IMG/VR virus record: IMGVR_UViG_3300003323_000541
Location: 1-64,000 of that record
Strand: one strand, 5' to 3'
Length of the DNA stretch: 64,000 bases
Origin: a virus
A program made the translations under genes and the position numbers. The notes beneath the pieces were generated by a model. It saw only the letters and a list, made by a program, of their open reading frames with translations, had not been told where the DNA came from and ran no database searches. Within the stretch, counting starts at the first letter, position 1, and each line of letters opens with the position of its first letter. Positions 13,063 through 20,279 of the stretch are shown piece after piece.

Positions 13063-13578
13063 ATGATTATGTGTTTTTGATTGCCGGGGGCGCACCTGCG
13101 CAGCAGAACCATAGGGGGATATGATTTGGGGTGTCCATCATTCAATTCTATAATTATTGTCCAAAAATTTTTTTGGTATAAAATTTCAATAAGTGCTATA
13201 ATAATAACAGAATTGTTAATAGATGTTTATACTTAAACTTTTTTCACAGAAAATGAAACTTTTTAGTCTCAGATTCGTTAAAGACAATTGATCCTTAGGA
13301 CGGCCCGTGAGGAAGTTTACAGATAGAATCAAGTAATGGGCCCAGAAGTCGGGTTGTATGAGTAATCTCAAAGATGAAAAGAGTTGTCCCCGATAGATCA
13401 AAAAGATAATTATCCAGAGCTAGACTCAGAGCCAGAGTGCAAGGAAATACTGAGATGTGGGCTAGATACCAATAGAAGGAAGATAATTATCGTAAGAGAA
13501 TAAAGGAAGTAAATCTCCGCTTAGGGGATTCGTGTGTCTTAATCAATATAAATAAGTAATCAATTAATAAATAGATAT
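13063..13578. promoter_or_regulatory. divergent control region, about 515 nt, non-coding
   Basis: It separates the leftward early-type genes from the rightward structural operon, so both sets of promoters are expected here. There is no coding frame. Visible elements are an AATAAGTGCTATA motif at 13188 shared with 23124, a TCCTTA/TGAGGA hairpin with an extended GGCCC/GGGCC pairing (about 13290-13350), a CCC-AGAAGTC-GGG hairpin and two direct copies of AAGATAATTATC. Confidence 0.5.
13188..13200 (+). promoter_or_regulatory. repeated motif AATAAGTGCTATA, copy 1
   Basis: A 13-base motif identical to 23124-23136. Both copies lie in intergenic DNA upstream of plus-strand virion genes. It may be a phage-specific promoter element. 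A chance repeat is possible given the AT-rich sequence. Confidence 0.35.
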
Positions 13579-13899
13579 ATGTTTGTATTACGTAGAATTA
13601 CACCATCTGGTGTACAATTTAACGATGTGATTGGAGATAAATATTGTTTCATTTCCAAAGAAATAAGTTGTGAACAGTTTGACGCTATGATTAAAGCTCA
13701 TGATTTTAATGATTCTGAAGGCTTAGAATATGTATATGGAATAATTTATAGTTCTTATCTTGATGATGAAGTAATTCCATTGTATACCTCAGATATGGTC
13801 TATATAATGAATGATTCAGGTAAGACCTTTTCTAATATTACCTATCATAGTAAGAACAATATATCATATGATCCCAACAAACTAATCAATGAACAATGA
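13579..13899 (+). CDS. hypothetical protein, 106 aa
   Basis: First gene of the rightward operon. A mixed alpha/beta soluble protein with acidic character (YSSYLDDEVIPLYTSDM). It overlaps the next gene by 11 bases. Function unknown. Confidence 0.65.
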   Translation: MFVLRRITPSGVQFNDVIGDKYCFISKEISCEQFDAMIKAHDFNDSEGLEYVYGIIYSSYLDDEVIPLYTSDMVYIMNDSGKTFSNITYHSKNNISYDPNKLINEQ

Positions 13900-14107
13900 G
13901 GACGATCATATAATTGGAACATATAAATATCCTTGTCCAATAAAGAGACTGGATCGATTTTGGTTTCTTCACGATGAGATGATAATGAATATGGATTGGT
14001 TCGTAGATAATAATCCTGAGTATTTATATGATACAAGAATATTGATCAATAATAAAGAAATAGTATTAGAAGTAAAAGTACAGAGATCTGATGAGAGTAA
14101 TAGCTGA
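13889..14107 (+). CDS. hypothetical protein, 72 aa
   Basis: A small protein rich in aromatic and acidic residues (RFWFLHDEMIMNMDWFVD). It overlaps both neighbours (11 and 17 bases), showing dense packing in the operon. Function unknown. Confidence 0.6.
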   Translation: MNNEDDHIIGTYKYPCPIKRLDRFWFLHDEMIMNMDWFVDNNPEYLYDTRILINNKEIVLEVKVQRSDESNS

Positions 14108-14351
14108 ATATAGAGTTGAGCATAAGAATGGTAAAACTAGCCGTAGAGTAGGTCCTGTATATATTCCAGAAGGTGTAGACTTTGGTTTGGAACCTATATT
14201 CTCAAAGTCTAAAAATACATATGATAAAACCAAGTGTATTTTAAATCACCCGCAGGTTGGTTCAATCATCGTTCTGGAGAATATTGACGAGCTACATGCT
14301 CGATTGTCAACAAGTCAGTTTTATATTAAGGGATATAAGAGATATGAGTAA
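14091..14351 (+). CDS. hypothetical protein, 86 aa
   Basis: A basic small protein, predicted beta-rich in its first half (MRVIAEYRVEHKNGKTSRRVG). The middle SKSKNTYDKTKCILN is positively charged. No domain recognised. Confidence 0.6.
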   Translation: MRVIAEYRVEHKNGKTSRRVGPVYIPEGVDFGLEPIFSKSKNTYDKTKCILNHPQVGSIIVLENIDELHARLSTSQFYIKGYKRYE

Positions 14352-14361
14352 ATTGTAAGTA

Positions 14362-14559
14362 ATGAAATCGCGTGATCTAAAGAATAATAGAAATTATCAG
14401 GATATAGAAACAGGAATAGTTTATTTGTATTATAACAAACAATTTATATCCATGAATCCTGATACCGGATCAATAGAAATTTATTCTTTAGATGATCTTA
14501 AACCACGATTAGATAAGTTACAAGAGGATACATTTATTTTAGAAGACAACGATAACTAA
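14362..14559 (+). CDS. hypothetical protein, 65 aa
   Basis: A small protein (MKSRDLKNNRNYQDIETGIVYLYYN) of the type seen in short operon-leading phage genes. Its stop overlaps the next ATG (TAATG). Function unknown. Confidence 0.6.
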   Translation: MKSRDLKNNRNYQDIETGIVYLYYNKQFISMNPDTGSIEIYSLDDLKPRLDKLQEDTFILEDNDN

Positions 14560-14852
14560 TGATTTTTTCTAGTCGATTTGTGCATATAGAACGGCTCTCA
14601 AGGGAGGACAGAGATAAACTAAAGAAAGAAATAGAATCATTCTTTGACTCTGTTCCTCCTTCAGAGAGGTTTGACAAATTGATGGAATATAAGATGGATG
14701 AGCATTATTATACTTTCGGTTTAACAGAATATGGTATTCCAGCTCACCCTAAAAGTTTATATGGTCAATATACACCAGATATAGAAGTGATGGTAAATAT
14801 TCCATATAAATATATTAAAGTAGAAAATAATGAGTTAATTATAACGTTTTAA
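14559..14852 (+). CDS. hypothetical protein, 97 aa
   Basis: A helical charged N-terminal half (RLSREDRDKLKKEIESFFDSV) with a strand-rich C-terminal half ending NNELIITF. No domain recognised. It is followed after one base by the next gene. Confidence 0.6.
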   Translation: MIFSSRFVHIERLSREDRDKLKKEIESFFDSVPPSERFDKLMEYKMDEHYYTFGLTEYGIPAHPKSLYGQYTPDIEVMVNIPYKYIKVENNELIITF

Positions 14853-14853
14853 A

Positions 14854-15180
14854 ATGGGTAATAGTAGATCATTTAAAAGAAAAGGAATGAACAACAAATT
14901 GGACACAGAAAAGGCTTTAGGAGTTCTATTTACAGAACTAAATAGACTTAATCATTTTGCTGCTTTACAAGCTACAGTATTAACATATTTGATTGGTAAA
15001 TTCAAACATGAGTTTGAAGAAGTTGAGGAGTCTGAAAACATGGAAGGAACTCTCATAACAGAGGATGTTGCTATTCTAAAAGGTAATAAACTTGTCCGTG
15101 TTAAATTCAAACCCAAAACTGAAGAAGAACAACTAGAAGATAAAGCAAGTGATTTAGGTATTGAAATTGTAAAAGGATAA
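14854..15180 (+). CDS. hypothetical protein, 108 aa
   Basis: Starts MGNSRSFKRKGMNNKLD. A helical middle (LGVLFTELNRLNHFAALQATVLTYLIG) is followed by an acidic linker and a small C-terminal domain. ATG at residue 12 is an alternative start. The layout suits an oligomerising accessory protein, but the function is unknown. Confidence 0.65.
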   Translation: MGNSRSFKRKGMNNKLDTEKALGVLFTELNRLNHFAALQATVLTYLIGKFKHEFEEVEESENMEGTLITEDVAILKGNKLVRVKFKPKTEEEQLEDKASDLGIEIVKG

Positions 15181-15183
15181 TAT

Positions 15184-15321
15184 ATGAGTTACGCAGACGC
15201 AATATCAACAATACATAGTTTAATAACTACATTAGAGAAAGTGAAAGACCCTGAGTCTAGAGAAGCAGCATATACTTTGTTAAAAAAATTAATAGAGAAA
15301 TTCTTTATTGATGAGAAGTAA
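15184..15321 (+). CDS. small helical protein, 45 aa
   Basis: ATG 15184, starting MSYADAISTIHSLITTLEK. An amphipathic two-helix protein. Its TAA overlaps the ATG of the HU/IHF-like gene (TAATG), indicating coupled translation. Function unknown. Confidence 0.6.
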   Translation: MSYADAISTIHSLITTLEKVKDPESREAAYTLLKKLIEKFFIDEK

Positions 15322-15566
15322 TGAATGATATATTCGATCAAATATCTAAAAAATACGGGATTCCCAAGTTTCTAGTCAAGGAGATTTGGGAATCTCAATT
15401 TAGATTTGTTACAGAGAAAATGAGAGCAATAGACCACGAAGATATCAATTCATATAAAACTTTTTATATCCGAAATCTTGGAAAGTTCTATGCTAACAAA
15501 AAGAAGATACAGTTTATAAATAAATATAAGAAGGAAAAGGAGAATGGAACTACTAATATGGAATAA
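15321..15566 (+). CDS. HU/IHF-like protein, 81 aa
   Basis: Residues 8-60 follow the HU/IHF pattern: a helical N-terminus (KKYGIPKFLVKEIWESQFRFV), then a T-F-Y-I-R-N-L-G-K-F strand segment equivalent to the GFGTF signature of HU, then a lysine-rich tail. The DNA-bending arm is much shortened, so it may act as a virion or terminase accessory rather than a classical DNA bender. crAss-like phages typically encode such IHF-like proteins next to TerL. It overlaps the next gene by 23 bases. Confidence 0.65.
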   Translation: MNDIFDQISKKYGIPKFLVKEIWESQFRFVTEKMRAIDHEDINSYKTFYIRNLGKFYANKKKIQFINKYKKEKENGTTNME

Positions 15567-16095
15567 TAATAAAGTGGAACTATCTCCGGAAGCTGCTGTA
15601 GAAAAGCACTTCAAAAGAATCTGGGATAGGGATAAATCTAAAACAAAGGAAAAAGCTCAAGAGGACTTAGCATACATCTATTACTTTGGTAAGTATTCTT
15701 CGATCTATCGCAATATTCCTGAAGAAGAACGCAGGACAACTCTTATAAACGATATATATGATAATAAAAAGGAGCCTGATAAGCTAGTTGAAGAAGCATT
15801 GCAGTATTATATAGATATGCAATATAAATCATCTGTAGCTCTTCAGTTCTTAGATGATGCACAGAAAGCACTAGATTCGGTCCGAGTTTATTTGAGAACT
15901 CTCAATATGAGTGATGTAGATAAGAATGGTAAACCTAAGAATGATATAACTAAGATCACTTCTGCTATTGAAAAGACAGGTAAACTTTTAGATAGTCTTG
16001 ATAACCTTAAAGATAGAGTTAAACGAGAATTAGGTAACACTGGTAAGGTTCGAGGAGGAGTAGAAAAATCAGAATTTGAAGATCCAGAAGAATAA
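15544..16095 (+). CDS. putative terminase small subunit, 183 aa
   Basis: An almost entirely helical protein placed immediately before TerL, the usual position of the small terminase subunit. No sequence motif of a known TerS is obvious. The C-terminal third (ITSAIEKTGKLLDSLDNLKDRVKREL) is a likely coiled coil for oligomerisation. The assignment rests on position and fold type only. Confidence 0.45.
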   Translation: MELLIWNNNKVELSPEAAVEKHFKRIWDRDKSKTKEKAQEDLAYIYYFGKYSSIYRNIPEEERRTTLINDIYDNKKEPDKLVEEALQYYIDMQYKSSVALQFLDDAQKALDSVRVYLRTLNMSDVDKNGKPKNDITKITSAIEKTGKLLDSLDNLKDRVKRELGNTGKVRGGVEKSEFEDPEE

Positions 16096-16100
16096 TAACA

Positions 16101-19100
16101 ATGGCTTTACAGAGAACTAACGAATGGAGAACCAGTGCGCTTCACTATGAAGAGTTTGGTTGTTATACTAAACATACTAAAAATCCTGCACCTAATTCTC
16201 CATATATGAAGTTCTGGAAAGAGGAGAAAAGAAGATGTAAAGAAGGATATCATTGTGGCTGGGATTATATTCCTGGCTATTATTATTTCTATCTTAATTA
16301 CTCTCCTATCATTAAAGCTGTAGCATTAGAAGAACTCAGTGAAGAAGAATTATTAGCTGGTATTCAAGCAAGAGCTGAACGTATGGAAGGATTTCCTGAA
16401 GTTTGGGATGGAGACTATGATTATTTCCATTATCTTGAGGAAGCCGAGAAAAGAGGTATTCATGCTGCTGTCTTGAAGACGAGAGGTCGTGGGTATGAAC
16501 AACCATACAGTGCGATTATTAAGACTCCATTTGGTGATAAAACAATGGGAGAAATACAACCAGGAGATTTAGTTTGTACCCCAAGCTGGGAACCAACTGT
16601 TGTATTGGAGAAATATGAACAGGGAGTAAAAGATGTATATGAAGTAACCTTCTCTGATGGTAGAAAAGTTAATTGTGGTATCAATCACCTATGGTGTGTA
16701 TACAAGAATAATAGGAAACCATATAAAGTTTTAACTCTAAGAGAAATTATAAGAGATGGTTTATATTATAACACATCTCAAAAACAGAAAGTTTATAAGT
16801 ATAAAATACCAGAGATAAGTCCCGTATTATATCCAGAGAAGGGAGAATTACCAATACATCCATATATACTTGGAGCATTGCTTGGTGATGGATCAATGTC
16901 AACGGCTAATATAAAAATAGCATCATCTGATGAAGAGGTATTGAATCAATTTCAGAATATTCTTGGAAATGATTATGAAATAATATACGATAGTAGTACT
17001 ACAAACAACTATAGAATAACATATAAACCAGCAAGAAAAGCATTTATAAAAAACAATCCTCTTAAGACTGCTATAAAGGAGCTAGGAATCAATAAGTCCT
17101 GTAAGAATAAGTTTATACCAGAAATATATAAAACTTCCTCTATAAGCGAAAGAATGGCCTTAGTTAAAGGTCTAATGGATACTGATGGTTCTATAAATAA
17201 GGACGGATTTATTGAATTTACAAATAGCTGCGAAAAGCTCGTAGATGATCTTGCAGATGTATTAAGAAGTTTAGGTATATCTTGTAAAAAGATATATTCG
17301 AAAAGATCTGGAGAATCTTTTGTTGGTGATAGAAAAATAAAAAGAAACAATTATTATAGACTCTATATACATACGAATTTCGATCTGTTTACTATAAAAA
17401 GAAAAAGTGACAGAGTAAGGAATAAGCGATTATTTGGAGGAGCCTTTATTAAATCTATAGAGAAAATTGGTAGAGAACAATCTGCTTGTATTTTAATACA
17501 GGACGATGAACATGTCTATTTAACAAATGATTTTGTTCCAACCCATAATTCTTTTAAGGGAGCTTCAATGCTTAATAGAAACTTCTTCTTATTTCCTAAT
17601 TCTAAATCATACGCTATTGCTTCTGAAAAAGAGTATTTGATCAAAGATGGTATCATATCCAAGGCTTGGTCTAACATGAACTTTATTGATCAGAATACTC
17701 CATGGAAAAAGCTTCGTCAAGTAAAGAACGGTGATATGCATCGTAGAGCTTCCTATTTGGAAGGAGGCGTAGAAAAAGGATATATGTCTGAGATTATTGG
17801 TATTACCTTGAAAGATAATCCTCAGAAAGCTCGTGGTAAACGTGGTAAACTTATCTTATGGGAAGAAGCAGGTAATTTCCCTAATTTGCTAAAAGCCTGG
17901 CAAATTGCTCGTCCATCACTTGAACAAGGTAGTAGTACCTTTGGTTTGATGGTTGCTTTTGGTACAGGAGGTTGCCTTACTGCAGGAAACAAAGTTTGGG
18001 ATGCAACAGGAAATTTAGTAAATATAGAAGATTTAAATATAGCCAATGGAATAATAGGGTTTAAAGAAAATGAAGGTTTCTCTAAAGAAAGAGTCACTTA
18101 TTGGCAAAAACCAACTAATAAGTATTGTGTAAGAATAGAGACAAACACAGGAAGATGGATTGAATGTAGTTTAGATCATCCTATATATAAAAGACTTATT
18201 GGCAAAAACGGTATAACAGTAGGTAATAAATTTGTTGAAGCCAGTGATTTAAAAATAAAAGATGATATTGCTGTTATAGAGAATGTTAATATATGGTCTG
18301 ATAGAATTCTAGAAGATGCAAGAACTATAGGATGGTTAATAGGTGATGGAACATATGGAAAAGATCAATCTGTGAGATTTTCTAATTGTGAAGAAGAAAT
18401 ACTAGAATATATAGAAAATAAATACGACTGTACTGTTACTCATGAATACAAGACAAAGCTTAATAAGATATATAAAGAATTAAGGATAAGAAATTATTGT
18501 AAACTGTTAAGAGCTTGTGGAATCTATGGACAAACAAAGAGAAATAAACGATTACCTAATAACATTCATAGTTACTCTAAAGAGTCTGTTTGTGAATTTC
18601 TAGGTGGTCTTTTTGATACCGATGGATATATTTCTTTTAGAGAAAATAAATCTAGACCAGGTAAATATATAGGAGAAATTAGTATATCACAAAGCTCAAA
18701 GGAAATTCTATATGAGATACAATTGTTGTTACAGAAATTGGGAATTCATTCTTCAATTAGAGAACGAAAAGCTCGCTTAAATAAAAAAGGACCAATAAAA
18801 GGTATTAATAATTGGTTCGAACTCTGTGTTAGAGATAGAAGAAGTCTTATTTCTTTCTGTGAAAATATACAATTATATCCAAAAGAAAAGCAAAATAGAT
18901 TAGATAAAATTCTTAAGTATAGTAACACTATATTAACTGGAAGAGGCGAATTCAAAGGATTAAGATATGAGAGGATTGTTAAAATTGAAAGGACTGGGAT
19001 AAAACCCGTTTATAATTTAACGGCGTCCAATACGAATACTTATATAGGGAACGGAATAATAACTCACAATACAGAGGGTTCTAACTTTGTTTCTCTTGAA

Positions 19101-20279
19101 AAACTATTTTACAAACCAGAAGCATATAAGGTTCATGCTATTCCAAATAGATGGGATGAAAATAAAGAGAATACTAAATGTGGATTCTTCCATGGTGAAC
19201 AGACCAATTCTGAGGGTTATTACGATAAAGATGGTAACTCTAATGAAGAAACTGTAAAAGAAGCTGTCTTAAGGGAAAGAGAGAATTTAAGAGCTGCAGG
19301 CATAGATCAAAATTCTTTAATGCAGATGATTGCAGAAAAACCTCTTTGTCCTTCTGAAGCTGTATTAAGAACATCAGGATTCTATTTTCCCGTACACCAA
19401 CTAAAACAACAACTTTCATTAATAGAAGGCAATCCTGAAAAATATATAAACCCTAACTGGATTGGTCGCTTAGAATTCGATGATGAAACTGGAATACTTA
19501 ACTGGAGACCAGATCCTCTACTAAGACCACATAGAGAATGGCCTGGAGACATCGAAGAAGGAGCAGTAGAGATATACGAAATGCCTCAAAAGAATGCTGC
19601 AGGTGTTATACCATATAACACATATATAGCTGGTTGTGACCCTGTAGATCGTCAAACTACAGACTATACAGAATCCCTTGGATCTATCTTTGTGATGAAC
19701 AGATGGACAAGACGTATAGTAGCAGAATATACAGGAAGGCCCGATAATCCTCGACACTTCCATGAAATTTGCAGACGTTTAGCAATGTTCTATAATGCGA
19801 CTGTAATGTATGAAAATCAGCTTAGTGGTATCTTCACACATTTTGAACAAAAGAGATGTTTACATCTTTTAGCTGATACCCCTAAACTTCTTCGTGATAA
19901 TATTACTTTTAGAGAAGGTACCAATGTTTCTAAAGGTGTACCAGCATCTACAAGGACAAATGAAAAAGCAAGGGAATATATTAAATCCTGGTTGCTTGAT
20001 CCAATTGCTCAGGGTAGTGAAATCCTTAACTATCAAAAGTTACGCTCTATAGGAGCTTTAAAAGAGCTCATATCATGGAATATTGAGGACAACTTTGATA
20101 GGGTATCAGCTTTAGGTATGTTACTGCTTTATGATGAAACGCTCTATAAGCCCGAACAAGAAGTTGTTAAGAAGGTTAAAACTTTAATAGATGATCCATA
20201 TTGGAAGGAAATGGGACTAATTACAGATAATCCAAGTATTGTTAGAACTAAAGACTATAATCCAAATTATAATAGATAA
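16101..20279 (+). CDS. terL: terminase large subunit with two inteins
   Basis: The packaging motor ATPase and nuclease, 1392-residue precursor with inteins at about 132-483 and 625-990; the spliced protein would be about 674 residues. The Walker A region (RGRG, then SFKGAS) is split by intein 1. Walker B is LILWEE (584-589). The coupling motif FGTGG-TEGSNF is split by intein 2. The RNase H-like nuclease has D1180 (IAGCDP), E1238 (MYENQ) and D1333 (DNFDRVSA). Both inteins sit in active-site motifs, as is typical. The start is five bases after the preceding gene, and the stop overlaps the portal ATG (TAATG). Confidence 0.93.
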   Translation: MALQRTNEWRTSALHYEEFGCYTKHTKNPAPNSPYMKFWKEEKRRCKEGYHCGWDYIPGYYYFYLNYSPIIKAVALEELSEEELLAGIQARAERMEGFPEVWDGDYDYFHYLEEAEKRGIHAAVLKTRGRGYEQPYSAIIKTPFGDKTMGEIQPGDLVCTPSWEPTVVLEKYEQGVKDVYEVTFSDGRKVNCGINHLWCVYKNNRKPYKVLTLREIIRDGLYYNTSQKQKVYKYKIPEISPVLYPEKGELPIHPYILGALLGDGSMSTANIKIASSDEEVLNQFQNILGNDYEIIYDSSTTNNYRITYKPARKAFIKNNPLKTAIKELGINKSCKNKFIPEIYKTSSISERMALVKGLMDTDGSINKDGFIEFTNSCEKLVDDLADVLRSLGISCKKIYSKRSGESFVGDRKIKRNNYYRLYIHTNFDLFTIKRKSDRVRNKRLFGGAFIKSIEKIGREQSACILIQDDEHVYLTNDFVPTHNSFKGASMLNRNFFLFPNSKSYAIASEKEYLIKDGIISKAWSNMNFIDQNTPWKKLRQVKNGDMHRRASYLEGGVEKGYMSEIIGITLKDNPQKARGKRGKLILWEEAGNFPNLLKAWQIARPSLEQGSSTFGLMVAFGTGGCLTAGNKVWDATGNLVNIEDLNIANGIIGFKENEGFSKERVTYWQKPTNKYCVRIETNTGRWIECSLDHPIYKRLIGKNGITVGNKFVEASDLKIKDDIAVIENVNIWSDRILEDARTIGWLIGDGTYGKDQSVRFSNCEEEILEYIENKYDCTVTHEYKTKLNKIYKELRIRNYCKLLRACGIYGQTKRNKRLPNNIHSYSKESVCEFLGGLFDTDGYISFRENKSRPGKYIGEISISQSSKEILYEIQLLLQKLGIHSSIRERKARLNKKGPIKGINNWFELCVRDRRSLISFCENIQLYPKEKQNRLDKILKYSNTILTGRGEFKGLRYERIVKIERTGIKPVYNLTASNTNTYIGNGIITHNTEGSNFVSLEKLFYKPEAYKVHAIPNRWDENKENTKCGFFHGEQTNSEGYYDKDGNSNEETVKEAVLRERENLRAAGIDQNSLMQMIAEKPLCPSEAVLRTSGFYFPVHQLKQQLSLIEGNPEKYINPNWIGRLEFDDETGILNWRPDPLLRPHREWPGDIEEGAVEIYEMPQKNAAGVIPYNTYIAGCDPVDRQTTDYTESLGSIFVMNRWTRRIVAEYTGRPDNPRHFHEICRRLAMFYNATVMYENQLSGIFTHFEQKRCLHLLADTPKLLRDNITFREGTNVSKGVPASTRTNEKAREYIKSWLLDPIAQGSEILNYQKLRSIGALKELISWNIEDNFDRVSALGMLLLYDETLYKPEQEVVKKVKTLIDDPYWKEMGLITDNPSIVRTKDYNPNYNR
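16494..17549 (+). mobile_element. intein 1 in TerL (class 3-like, LAGLIDADG)
   Basis: About 352 residues inserted in the Walker A region, ending VPTHN before Ser 484. The first residue is not Cys or Ser (YEQPYS; the exact N-junction could be 132 or 133). The three class 3 residues are present: W198 in HLW (block B), C463 in SACIL (block F) and T481 in PTHN (block G). Endonuclease motifs LGALLGDGS and VKGLMDTDG mark a LAGLIDADG homing domain that looks intact. Confidence 0.85.
17973..19070 (+). mobile_element. intein 2 in TerL (class 1, LAGLIDADG)
   Basis: 366 residues inserted between FGTGG and TEGSNF. Starts with Cys 625 (CLTAGNKVW) and ends ITHN, followed by Thr. Block B has SLDHP and block F has YNLTASNTNTYIGNG. 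The homing endonuclease motifs are IGWLIGDG and LGGLFDTDG. The standard class 1 nucleophiles are all present, so splicing is expected. Confidence 0.9.

Noticed and set aside
16353-19763. Minus-strand open frames inside TerL and its inteins
   Set aside because: They are shadows of a strongly supported gene on the other strand, have no spacing or domain support, and show compositional bias of reverse-read codons.
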